Assembly: GCA_023431045.1 (NCBI GenBank)
Contig: JAEYXZ010000046.1
Span: 1-43,312 of the forward strand
Direction: 5' to 3'
DNA from: Bacillota bacterium
GTDB taxonomy: Bacteria > Bacillota_I > Bacilli_A > Acholeplasmatales > Acholeplasmataceae
DNA: 43,312 nucleotides
Made by a program: the position numbers and the translations under genes. Below the pieces are notes generated by a model. It did not search any database. It was not told the origin of the DNA and saw nothing but the letters and a program-made list of their open reading frames with translations. This document shows, in pieces, positions 33,806-43,069 of the stretch. How positions within the stretch are numbered: position 1 is the first letter of the stretch; each line of letters opens with the position of its first letter.

Positions 33806-34252
33806 ATGACTAAAAAAGGAATAATCTTCATCATCCTAATTATGAGTGTTATCTCAATCATGCTCATCGCAGTTTGGGGAACCCTTCCTGAAAACACCAA
33901 CACTGCTGCAATTGAAACTTTAGAGATTACAGATTTTGATGGATATAACGATGATGATGAGAAAGTAAAAGATATCAAAGATATTGTCACGATAACAAAC
34001 CCGGTGTATTTACTCGAATATAGTTATGGTCCAAGTGATGCCTATGCTGAAATAGTCATCACGATTAGTGACCCCGACATTCAGTTCCAACATGATTCTA
34101 TTGCGAAACAGGTTTATATATACTACACGGTTTCAGCAATTCAAAGTGAAGCAATTATAACGGTAACAATTAAAGATCAAAGAACACAAAAATCAGACAT
34201 GATAACATTGTGGTTCCAACCACCTGATGTCATCATCGTACCGGATCTATAA
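33806..34252 (+). CDS. Small signal-anchored extracellular protein, unknown function
   Basis: 148 residues. A hydrophobic N-terminal helix (residues 5-24, IIFIILIMSVISIMLIAVW) has no lipobox Cys and no clear signal peptidase site, so it probably anchors the protein. A very acidic stretch follows (DFDGYNDDDEKVKD), then a beta-rich domain with alternating hydrophobic residues, such as EYSYGPSDAYAEIVITISD and IITVTIKDQRT. No family is recognised; an Ig-like fold is possible. SD TAGGAGGATG precedes the ATG. It lies 12 bases after the permease gene and 14 before the giant lipoprotein gene, so it is surely in the same operon and may help its export or folding. Confidence 0.82.
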   Translation: MTKKGIIFIILIMSVISIMLIAVWGTLPENTNTAAIETLEITDFDGYNDDDEKVKDIKDIVTITNPVYLLEYSYGPSDAYAEIVITISDPDIQFQHDSIAKQVYIYYTVSAIQSEAIITVTIKDQRTQKSDMITLWFQPPDVIIVPDL

Positions 34253-34266
34253 GGGAGGATTTAAAG

Positions 34267-37200
34267 ATGAGTACAAAGAAAGCGATATTAACAATTGTCT
34301 TAGGACTATTCGCACTACTTATTGTTGCTTGTACACCAAGAATGGTGACAATTACATTCAATTCAAACGGTGGAACCAAAATTGAGGCGATTGAAATTGA
34401 ACAAGGGAAAATACTACAAGAACCTAGTGTGGTAAAAGAAGGTTATACCTTCGATGGATGGTTTGAAAATGCGAATTTCACAGCAGATTCGATTTTTGAC
34501 TTTTCAATTCCAGTCACAAGAAATCTAACCCTTTATGCAAAATGGTCAATTAACTCATACCAAGTTAATTACTTCCCAAATAATGATACGACAATACCTT
34601 CTCTTACAAAAACCTTTGGTGCTGAACTCGTTTTACCAACTGTCACCAAAGAAGGATTTACATTTGGTGGATGGTATACAAATGATGCATTTACAGGAAC
34701 TCCTTTTGATGCAACAACAATGCCAGCAACAAACCTAAATCTTTACGCAAAATGGAATCAAATCACGTTCACAATTACTTTCTTAATTAATGAAGAAGTC
34801 TATCAAACTAAGACTGTTAATTATGGTGATGATTTAACCGATATCCCAACCCCACCAGCAGTGACTGGAAAGGTTAGATATTGGGATCAAACTGATTTCA
34901 CTAATATTACAGCCAATATGGATGTTCACCTTTTAGAAGATGACGCTTACTATACAGTAACGATTATTGATGAGTGGGATCATGTTTATGAAACCCTCAA
35001 TGTTAAACACGGTGATAAGTTTGTTCCAACAGTGACTCCAAGTAAAGCTGGATATAACTTTATGGGTTATAACCCTGGTTTAGATCATATTGTAGTTTCA
35101 GACTTAGAAGTTTTAGTCGTCTATGAACAAGTAACCTTCTCAGTCATCTTTAGAGATCCTGATGGAATCATTCTAAATCAATCAACGGTTAATTATGGTG
35201 AGGCAGCAGTAGCGCCAAACTATACTGCACCAGCAGGTTATGAATTTACTGGTTGGGATAAAGCCTTTGATTCAGTCACATCAAGTTTAATTATTAATGC
35301 CCAAATCGCTCCACTTGCTTATGAAATCATTCTTCATGCGAATGATGGTGTCTTTTCAAATACAGAAGCAACACTTACAATTGAAAAAGCTTATCTTGAA
35401 ACCGTCGGTATTCCAGAACAACCAACACGAGCTGGATATAACTTTGTCGGATGGTTCTCAAATCCAGAAGGAACCGGCAATGCTTATCAGTTTAGTGCTG
35501 GTACGACAATGCCAATTGATGGATTAACACTTTATGCTAAGTGGAGTCTAAAGAGTTATACAATTACTTATGAAAATCTAGCGGGTATCATTCATGGAAA
35601 TGCAACAAGTTATAATATCTCAACTGCACCAATTACATTAACCAATCCAGCATCAAGAACTGGATATCAGTTTGTTGGTTGGTTTACAGCGTTAACAGAT
35701 GGAACAGCAGTAACTTCAATTGATACATCGATTTTATCTAATCAAACGGTGTATGCAAGATGGAGTCCAATCTCATACGGTATTACTTATAACAACTTAC
35801 AAGGAACAACTCACAGTAACCCAGCAACTTACACAATCGAAAGTGCAACCATTACACTATTAGATCCAAGTGCAAGAACTGGATACACATTCATTGGTTG
35901 GTTCACCCAATTATCGGGTGGAACAGAAGTAGAAAGTATCGTCCTTGGTTCAACTGGAGCGGTTGCAGTCTATGCAAGATGGTCAACGATTAGTTATGAC
36001 ATTACTTACAACAACCTACAAGGTGCAAGTAACAGCAACCCAGCTACTTATAATATTGAAACAGCAACGATTAATCTCGTTAATCCAGGAGCAAGAGTAG
36101 GCTACACATTTGTGGGCTGGTTTGACGCTCTCGTCGATGGAAATGAAGTGACATCAATTGCACAAGGATCAACTGGAAATAAAGTCCTATACGCAAGATG
36201 GAATGTCGTCACATATAACCTAACTTACAACAACTTACAAGGAACAACTCACTGTAACCCAAGCACTTATAATATCGAAACAGCAACGATTAATTTAGCA
36301 GATCCAAGTGCAAGAACAGGCTACACGTTTGTAGGCTGGTTTGATGAATTAGTCGGTGGTACAGAAGTTGAAAGTATCACACTAGGATCAACGGGCGATA
36401 TGGTTCTTTATGCAAGATGGAGTGCAAAACAATATACACTCAGTTATAACAGTATGGGTGGAAGTGCAGTCGCAGATTTATTAGTCACTTATGATGCATC
36501 CTTCACTTTAGGAACAACAACTAGATTAGGATATAACTTTAGTGGATGGACGAAAGATTCATTACCATTTAGTAGTGGAACATGGACCATTGATAGTCAT
36601 GTGACACTCGTAGCAACCTGGAGTCCAATCACTTATAACGTAACTTATTTAGGATTAGATGGCGAAACCCATAGTAATCCAGCAACATACAATATCGAAA
36701 CAACAACGATTATCTTAAGTGCACCAAGTGAAAGAACCGGATATGAATTCACCGGTTGGTTCACACAAAGCGTTGGTGGTACAGAAGTCACAGAAATCGC
36801 ACTAGGATCAACTGGCAATAAGACATATTATGCACAGTTTAGTCCAGTCGACTATAGTATTACTTACAATAATTTAAATGGTGCAAGTAATAGTAACCAA
36901 GTCACTTATAATATTGAAACAGAAACCTTCAATCTCGTGAACCCAGGAACAAGATTAGGCTACACATTTGCAGGATGGTTTGATGCTGCAGTTGGTGGCA
37001 ACCAAGTCACTAAAGTTGAAGTAGGAACAACAGAAGACATCGTTCTTTATGCAAGATGGAATGTCGTCACCTATAACCTAACTTACAACAACCTACAAGG
37101 TGCAAGTAATAGTAACCCAACAACCTACAATATTGAAAGTGCAACAATCAATCTAGCAGATCCAGGAACAAGAACTGGCTACACATTTGCAGGATGGTTT

Positions 37201-40200
37201 AACGCTGAAGTGGGTGGAGATGAAGTTACAGAAATCGTAGTTGGCTCAACTGGCAACAAGATTCTTTATGCAAGATGGAATGTCGTCACCTATGACTTAA
37301 CCTATGAAAACCTACAAGGAACAACTCACGGTAATCCAGCTACATATAATATTGAAACAGCAACGATCAATCTTGCAGATCCAAGTGCAAGATTAGGCTA
37401 CACATTTGTGGGCTGGTTTGATGAGCTCGCTGGTGGAACTGAAGTAGAAAGTATCGTCCTTGGTTCAACAGAAGATATGACTCTTTATGCAAGATGGAGT
37501 CCAATCTCATATGGTATTACTTATAACAACTTACAAGGAACAACTCACAGTAATCCAGCTAATTACACAATCGAAAGTGCAACAATAACCTTAACTGATC
37601 CAACAGCAAGAACTGGATATAACTTTGTTGGTTGGTTCACTCAATTATCAGGTGGAACTGAAGTAGAAAGTATCGTCCTTGGTACAACTGGAGCCATCGC
37701 AGTTTATGCAAGATGGGAAGCAAAACAATACACCGTCACTTATGATGTTGATGGTGGAAGTGCACTATCAGATTTAACAGTTACATACAATGCAACCTTC
37801 ACTTTAGGAACAAGTACTAAAGTTGGTTACACCTTCGCAGGATGGACCAAAGATGGACAACCATTCACAAGTGGTACTTGGACGCTTGATCAAGATGTTA
37901 ATTTAGTCGCTGTTTGGACTGTTAATGAGTACACAATTACTTATACAAATCTATTTGGTGAAACTCATTCAAATGTCGATACTTATACAATTGAAACAAC
38001 AACAATTACCTTAACTGATCCGACCGATAGAGATTACTACACATTCTTTGGTTGGTATGATGCTGCAACAGGTGGTAATCTAGTCACAGAAATTATGCTA
38101 GGTACATCTGGAAACATCACTTTATATGCTCGATGGAATCCGATTGAATATGGTATTACATATGAAAATCTATATGATATGATTCATGAAAATCCTGAAG
38201 TATACACGATTGAGTCAGATTTCGACTTAGAAGACCCATCAATTCGTACTGGCCATCGTTTCGTTGGATGGTATGATGATGCTGAAAGTGGTATGAGAGT
38301 TCTAGAAATCGTTCCAGGACAGCATGGTCCAATGACTCTTTATGCCCGTTGGGAAATTGCTTATTATGATGTTGAGGGTGAATACTTCTATGAAAGTGTT
38401 GCACTATCCACTGATCAACAATCGATCCTATCACCACTCGATCCAGATAATATCAATCTTGATGGTCAACAATCATTTGTTATTCCTAATTTATTACATG
38501 GAACATCCATCTCACCAATCACCGAACAAGAAGGTTATGTCTTCAACAGATTCGTTTATAACTCAGTTGTTTATGAAGAACTTGATGACTTACTTTTAGT
38601 TACAGATGATATGCAAGGTGTAGAAGTTTATTATAGAAGAATTATTCTTGAAGTATCCTTCACTCAAATTGATCCAGTAACACCAACTCAATACATGACT
38701 GATATACGCTACGTATATTACAATGGCACAATCATTGAAGCAAACATTCCGGTCGTAGAAAACGAAGACGTGAATATCACAGCAATTTGGGAACGTTCTG
38801 TCTTTACAAACGTTAGAGAAAGCATGGGTATATCAGCACTTTACTTCAACAATACAACAAAGACCATCCGCTTCAAAGATGGTAGTAGTATTATCTTCAT
38901 TGCTTCACAAGGCACACAAGCCGCTGGAACAGTCTTTATTGGATCCACATCACCAATTTGGAGCCTATCACGTCCAGGATATAAATTCCTTGGCTGGTTC
39001 TATAAGGATGGATCTGATGTTGAACAATCACTACCAGCAGCTGATTATGCATTTGATAGTGTATTATTCGTTAATAATCAAACAGAAATTTATTCTAAGT
39101 GGGAATTATTACCAGTATACTCTTCACCGTATGATATTAGTGTTACTGTCAATCAAAGTGGTGATATTACAATCACTTGGAAACAAGATCTAGGTCTATT
39201 AGCTGTTCCAGAATTTAACTTTTACATTGATCAGATCTTAGTTGATATTTATTCATCAACAATCTCGCAAAATGGTAACATCTTTACACTTGCTATTCCA
39301 AATGCACATGCGGATCACGTTTTATTTGATGCTTTAGTTGAAGTTGGTATGCACAGTGTTGCAATACAAGCAATTGGTGATGATATCAATACAGTTTCAG
39401 GTCCAGTATCTTCAGAATTTATCTTCGAAAGAAAATCAATTTATGATCAAACACCAGAAGCTGTTGCAGTTTATGATTACTTCATCATTGAAGAATATGA
39501 TGAAACACAACGTTATATTTTCTACACTAATATGACGTATCAATTCAATTCAACATATAAATTCGAAATATTAACAGGAACTGGTTTAGTCAATCTAGAA
39601 AATCTTTATACAATGAAGATGAATAACATCAGTGGTTCATTTACATTTAAACTTACTAGACCTAATCTAACATTTGATATTTATGATGCATTAGTTGTCA
39701 AAGATATTAAACAGTTTACTTATGGAACAAATTATCAAACATACATTACAGAAACATCAGGTAGTTCAACTTATCTAGATACAGATGCTCCTTACTATGT
39801 TGGTAGTGCAAATAACTTCTATCTTGATGTGAGAATGACCAATACACAAGGTAACAGAATCAAGATTGATGATGCATTATTAACATATTCATTTAAAGTT
39901 AAAAATGGTAGTAACTTTGTTGAAATCGAACCTGAAGATTTAGCTAATCATCTAGAAATGTTACCAAACAACCGCATTAAATTTAAGAGTGCAGCAATTG
40001 GTGGAACTTATCAAATTGATATCACACCACGTTATAAATCATTGGCTATGACAGCTGCGACATTAACTTATGTTGTTACAGTCAATGCTGGTCACAATGC
40101 CTTTACAAACCAAGAGTTGAAGGAATTATTTGCTGACTCTAGTGTCAATATCATCAATTTACATGCAAATATTACTGCTGCGTTAGCACCATCACAATTA

Positions 40201-41523
40201 AACGCTGACGGATCTCCAAAGAACGTCAAGAATGGTGCTGGTAACGTCTATAATCGTATTTATTCAAGTGACACAGATTCAATCACTATTGAAGGTAACT
40301 TCATGACCATCAATGGTAGTAGCCTACCATATAGTAACGCAAGAAGTGGTAGTGGACTCGTTGGTTTTGCAGAAGCATTTGAAATCATCAACGTCCAAAT
40401 AGCAATGTTTAATTACAATGTTTCAGGTGGTGGTACAAACCTTTCACACTTCACTATGAATAACTTAACCATCATTGGTAATACAACAGTACCAGCTGTC
40501 AATTTAGGTGGTACTGCTGAAGAGATCTTACTACAAGAAAGATTAATGAGCAGAAACTCAGGTGGATATATTGGTGTCATGGTATCTAATGGATCATCGA
40601 CATTTAATAATGTTCAAGTGAAGTTTGCTGTTATCGGATTTAGCCATTATGCTTATGGTACTGGAGTTGAAATGACATTAAATCAAGTCATCGTCGATGA
40701 TAGCTGGGCAAATGGGCTATACATGCAAGGTGCAACCTTAACAACGATTAATGATTCATTCTTTGGTCAATCGGGTGGACCAGCATTCCACGTATCAGAT
40801 AGTAGACCTGGAGATGGAATTAATAATCCAACCATAAACATCGATAATTATACTGAAATTGATAACTTCATTTCAGGTGATGAAGCTTGGTTTAAAGCAT
40901 ATGGTATGACAGGGGTAGCACTACAACTTAAATCAAATATTCAATCAGGTATCGCGTCAACTGGCCGTGGAATTATTAAAATGGTCACACATCCAGTCAC
41001 AGGACTTCAAACAGAAATGATTAACTTCATCTTACTAACTGAACCACATAGTGGTGCAAAGGTTGAAGGAATACCTGGCACAATAACAGATGCATCTGAA
41101 GTTCAAATCATAATTAATGGAACAACACTTAATCGTTCATTTGATTACTTAACTAGTGGAGATCCAAGAATTAGTGGTGGTCAATATGCATTCCCAATTG
41201 GACTCTATAGTGATTTAACTGCATTTGGAAATTTACTTAACACAATTGGTACATATGCATATTCTCAATATACAAAGGTCTTGACTGAAGCAGAAATTGG
41301 TGACTTAGGTAAGTTAGCATCATTCTACAACTTAACAGGTCAACAAATTGTTGATGACTTTGAAGATGCTGGATGGAATATGGCGAATATTGGAAATCAT
41401 CTTGGTATCACTATTTTTACAGAAAGTGTCATTGTCCCACAATACTTTGAAGTTCTATCACCATTGCCAATCTTCTCAGCAGGTTATGCAATCGTTATAA
41501 TCGAGTTACGTCCACTATCATAA
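34267..41523 (+). CDS. Giant surface lipoprotein with InlB/Listeria-Bacteroides repeats and a beta-helix-like region
   Basis: 2418 residues. The N-terminus is a lipoprotein signal peptide with lipobox I-V-A-C22. Residues 26-1365 are tandem repeats of 60-80 residues of the Flg_new/InlB B-repeat type: hydrophobic opening Y-x-I-T-Y-x-N-L, central G-Y-x-F-x-G-W, end L-Y-A-R-W. I count 19 units plus at least 3 degenerate ones up to about 1620. A fibronectin-like segment follows near 1620-1720 (SGDITITWKQ). Near 1964-2180, NLHANITAAL through NGLYMQGATLTTIND looks like a right-handed beta-helix. There is no C-terminal anchor. It is likely a long, lipid-anchored surface fibre for adhesion or nutrient capture. 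The next gene's ATG overlaps its TAA by one base. Confidence 0.92.
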   Translation: MSTKKAILTIVLGLFALLIVACTPRMVTITFNSNGGTKIEAIEIEQGKILQEPSVVKEGYTFDGWFENANFTADSIFDFSIPVTRNLTLYAKWSINSYQVNYFPNNDTTIPSLTKTFGAELVLPTVTKEGFTFGGWYTNDAFTGTPFDATTMPATNLNLYAKWNQITFTITFLINEEVYQTKTVNYGDDLTDIPTPPAVTGKVRYWDQTDFTNITANMDVHLLEDDAYYTVTIIDEWDHVYETLNVKHGDKFVPTVTPSKAGYNFMGYNPGLDHIVVSDLEVLVVYEQVTFSVIFRDPDGIILNQSTVNYGEAAVAPNYTAPAGYEFTGWDKAFDSVTSSLIINAQIAPLAYEIILHANDGVFSNTEATLTIEKAYLETVGIPEQPTRAGYNFVGWFSNPEGTGNAYQFSAGTTMPIDGLTLYAKWSLKSYTITYENLAGIIHGNATSYNISTAPITLTNPASRTGYQFVGWFTALTDGTAVTSIDTSILSNQTVYARWSPISYGITYNNLQGTTHSNPATYTIESATITLLDPSARTGYTFIGWFTQLSGGTEVESIVLGSTGAVAVYARWSTISYDITYNNLQGASNSNPATYNIETATINLVNPGARVGYTFVGWFDALVDGNEVTSIAQGSTGNKVLYARWNVVTYNLTYNNLQGTTHCNPSTYNIETATINLADPSARTGYTFVGWFDELVGGTEVESITLGSTGDMVLYARWSAKQYTLSYNSMGGSAVADLLVTYDASFTLGTTTRLGYNFSGWTKDSLPFSSGTWTIDSHVTLVATWSPITYNVTYLGLDGETHSNPATYNIETTTIILSAPSERTGYEFTGWFTQSVGGTEVTEIALGSTGNKTYYAQFSPVDYSITYNNLNGASNSNQVTYNIETETFNLVNPGTRLGYTFAGWFDAAVGGNQVTKVEVGTTEDIVLYARWNVVTYNLTYNNLQGASNSNPTTYNIESATINLADPGTRTGYTFAGWFNAEVGGDEVTEIVVGSTGNKILYARWNVVTYDLTYENLQGTTHGNPATYNIETATINLADPSARLGYTFVGWFDELAGGTEVESIVLGSTEDMTLYARWSPISYGITYNNLQGTTHSNPANYTIESATITLTDPTARTGYNFVGWFTQLSGGTEVESIVLGTTGAIAVYARWEAKQYTVTYDVDGGSALSDLTVTYNATFTLGTSTKVGYTFAGWTKDGQPFTSGTWTLDQDVNLVAVWTVNEYTITYTNLFGETHSNVDTYTIETTTITLTDPTDRDYYTFFGWYDAATGGNLVTEIMLGTSGNITLYARWNPIEYGITYENLYDMIHENPEVYTIESDFDLEDPSIRTGHRFVGWYDDAESGMRVLEIVPGQHGPMTLYARWEIAYYDVEGEYFYESVALSTDQQSILSPLDPDNINLDGQQSFVIPNLLHGTSISPITEQEGYVFNRFVYNSVVYEELDDLLLVTDDMQGVEVYYRRIILEVSFTQIDPVTPTQYMTDIRYVYYNGTIIEANIPVVENEDVNITAIWERSVFTNVRESMGISALYFNNTTKTIRFKDGSSIIFIASQGTQAAGTVFIGSTSPIWSLSRPGYKFLGWFYKDGSDVEQSLPAADYAFDSVLFVNNQTEIYSKWELLPVYSSPYDISVTVNQSGDITITWKQDLGLLAVPEFNFYIDQILVDIYSSTISQNGNIFTLAIPNAHADHVLFDALVEVGMHSVAIQAIGDDINTVSGPVSSEFIFERKSIYDQTPEAVAVYDYFIIEEYDETQRYIFYTNMTYQFNSTYKFEILTGTGLVNLENLYTMKMNNISGSFTFKLTRPNLTFDIYDALVVKDIKQFTYGTNYQTYITETSGSSTYLDTDAPYYVGSANNFYLDVRMTNTQGNRIKIDDALLTYSFKVKNGSNFVEIEPEDLANHLEMLPNNRIKFKSAAIGGTYQIDITPRYKSLAMTAATLTYVVTVNAGHNAFTNQELKELFADSSVNIINLHANITAALAPSQLNADGSPKNVKNGAGNVYNRIYSSDTDSITIEGNFMTINGSSLPYSNARSGSGLVGFAEAFEIINVQIAMFNYNVSGGGTNLSHFTMNNLTIIGNTTVPAVNLGGTAEEILLQERLMSRNSGGYIGVMVSNGSSTFNNVQVKFAVIGFSHYAYGTGVEMTLNQVIVDDSWANGLYMQGATLTTINDSFFGQSGGPAFHVSDSRPGDGINNPTINIDNYTEIDNFISGDEAWFKAYGMTGVALQLKSNIQSGIASTGRGIIKMVTHPVTGLQTEMINFILLTEPHSGAKVEGIPGTITDASEVQIIINGTTLNRSFDYLTSGDPRISGGQYAFPIGLYSDLTAFGNLLNTIGTYAYSQYTKVLTEAEIGDLGKLASFYNLTGQQIVDDFEDAGWNMANIGNHLGITIFTESVIVPQYFEVLSPLPIFSAGYAIVIIELRPLS
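34342..38358 (+). repeat. Tandem repeat array coding for about 19 beta-grasp modules
   Basis: Most units span 66-74 codons. Several are alike at the DNA level, and segments such as ACTTACAACAACCTACAAGG recur. Two long units starting at 35770 and 37504 are near copies, 1734 bases (578 codons) apart. Each such block ends in the short unit type K-Q-Y-T (near 36427 and 37720), so a multi-unit super-repeat is visible. Repeats in the first 1.2 kb and after 37.9 kb are more diverged. Confidence 0.88.
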
Positions 41524-42305
41524 TGATAAGCGAGTTTATTGATTATTTCTGGTCCCAAAAAGGTTTTACCTATGATCCACTTGAAGGGTTAACTTTCGGT
41601 TCATATCACCTCAATATGATGGCAATTACTGCAGGCATATTTGTGGTGATATGGATCATTGGGGGCCGACTAAAACATAAACAAGGATTTCTAATCGCGT
41701 TGTCTCTTATACTACTTATATTAGAAGCATTAAGAGTCATCAATTTTATGTTTGTTTTTGATCGGACCTTAATGGGTTCAATCTCGTTTCACATGTGTTC
41801 AATAGGCGTCTATATAGCGATTATCACGGGTATTTTTAGAAAACAATGGATGTTTGATGCGATTGCATTACAGGCAATTATTGGTGCTCCTTTAGCACTC
41901 ATTATACCAACTGGAATACTACCTTGGTTTAATCTCTATAGCTTCATGCCGATGCAAAGTTTTATCTCACATATGTTATTATTTTTAATGCCACTTTATG
42001 CATGTAGACATCATTTGTGGCAAGTCAAATTGAAACATTTCTACATTCCAATTTTAAGTGTTTTAATCTCAACGGGGATAGCTTACGGAATGAGTCTATT
42101 TAATCTACATTTCGAAACAGGTGGATTTACTAACTTTTTCTGGACTCGTATGAAAGAACCATTCTTTGATTTAATATGGAATCTACCTCATCCTTGGTAT
42201 CTGGTTGTCCTAATTGGAATGTTCATAATTACTGGATTGATCGTCTACCTAGGATTAATACTTGTTCAGAATATATTCAAAGGATTTAAACATAAAAGTT
42301 CATAG
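41523..42305 (+). CDS. YwaF family (TIGR02206/TMEM164-like) integral membrane protein
   Basis: 260 residues with about seven TM helices. It has the family pattern FGSYHLNMMAIT in helix 1, ISFH90-M-C92-SIGVYI, QSFISH150MLLF, and a C-terminal LPHPWYLVV. The eukaryotic relative TMEM164 is reported as a phospholipid acyltransferase that needs a conserved Cys and His; the same type of pair is present here (Cys92, His150). The ATG overlaps the stop of the giant lipoprotein gene (TAATG), so the two are translationally coupled. It is a second copy of the domain fused to the ABC ATPase at the start of the same operon. Enzyme activity is inferred. Confidence 0.88.
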   Translation: MISEFIDYFWSQKGFTYDPLEGLTFGSYHLNMMAITAGIFVVIWIIGGRLKHKQGFLIALSLILLILEALRVINFMFVFDRTLMGSISFHMCSIGVYIAIITGIFRKQWMFDAIALQAIIGAPLALIIPTGILPWFNLYSFMPMQSFISHMLLFLMPLYACRHHLWQVKLKHFYIPILSVLISTGIAYGMSLFNLHFETGGFTNFFWTRMKEPFFDLIWNLPHPWYLVVLIGMFIITGLIVYLGLILVQNIFKGFKHKSS

Positions 42306-42339
42306 TTTTTCATAAATAGTTATTAAGGGGGAGAATCAT

Positions 42340-43020
42340 ATGGGATTACTATTTAAGAAAGCAACAAAAGTAATTGAAGTCAATAATCCATTTTTCGATT
42401 ATTATACGTTAAAGGTTGAAATACCTGAAGGTTTTCATTGGAAGCCAGGGCAATTCACTTTATTATCATTCAAGGGGAAATTCAAGGGACGTCACTGGCA
42501 CGCATTCTCAATTGCATCAACGATGGAAGAAGGATACATTTTATTTGGAACAAGAACAGGAGAACATCCATCTGGATTCAAAGAATACTTAAAGAACCTA
42601 AAGGCTAATGACTTTGTTTATTTACGAGGTCCAATTGGTGGTTTTGGTTTTTGTAATCGAAATAAACCAATTGTCTTATTTGCTGGGGGGATTGGTATAA
42701 CACCTATTTTTTCTCTGTTAAAATCAAATTATAAAGTGGATGTTGAGACACATATCGTTTATGCATCTTCTAAATCTTATCTATTTAAAGATGAGATTGA
42801 TCAATTAATTCACAGAAACCCATTCCTAAGAATTACTTACACGAGGAGCACAGAGGAAACTCAAAATGTTTTGAGCAAACTCATCATCAAATATGGTAAT
42901 GATGCAAGTTATTTTACAGCGGGGTCATACCGTGCCATTAAAGGAACTAAACAGTTCTTAAGGGATCATAAAATTAAACGCAGAAACATGTTTAGTAACC
43001 GATTCTTTGGTTATAACTGA
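42340..43020 (+). CDS. Ferredoxin-NADP reductase-like flavoprotein
   Basis: 226 residues with an N-terminal FAD-binding barrel (about 1-100) and a C-terminal NAD(P)-binding domain. HWHAFSIAS matches the R-x-Y-S FAD motif in a relaxed form, HPSGFKEYLK follows, and GGIGITPIFSLL is the pyridine nucleotide motif. The closing segment AGSYRAIKGTKQFLRDH fits the family; there is no iron-sulfur domain, so electrons probably pass to a separate carrier such as the flavodoxin at 605. SD AAGGGGGAG precedes the ATG. It starts 34 bases after the YwaF gene with no terminator between, so it may be read from the same operon. It ends in TGA followed at once by TAA. Confidence 0.9.
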   Translation: MGLLFKKATKVIEVNNPFFDYYTLKVEIPEGFHWKPGQFTLLSFKGKFKGRHWHAFSIASTMEEGYILFGTRTGEHPSGFKEYLKNLKANDFVYLRGPIGGFGFCNRNKPIVLFAGGIGITPIFSLLKSNYKVDVETHIVYASSKSYLFKDEIDQLIHRNPFLRITYTRSTEETQNVLSKLIIKYGNDASYFTAGSYRAIKGTKQFLRDHKIKRRNMFSNRFFGYN

Positions 43021-43027
43021 TAAAATA

Positions 43028-43068
43028 AAAAGCCTTCACAAGTCTAATCGATTTGTGAAGGCTTTATT
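43028..43068. terminator. Bidirectional terminator at the end of the oxidoreductase gene
   Basis: Arms AAAGCCTTCACAA and TTGTGAAGGCTTT pair over at least 12 bp. A-rich sequence lies to the left and T-rich to the right, so it serves both this gene and the convergent minus-strand gene that ends at 43070. Confidence 0.88.
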
Positions 43069-43069
43069 G

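Noticed and set aside
34342..38358. CRISPR array
   Set aside because: The repeats are 66-74 codons long, diverged, in frame, and encode a continuous protein; there are no short identical repeats with unique spacers.
38156..38437. Minus-strand gene inside the giant lipoprotein gene
   Set aside because: It is antisense to well-conserved repeat codons, has a low-complexity His-rich translation, and no SD or recognisable domain.
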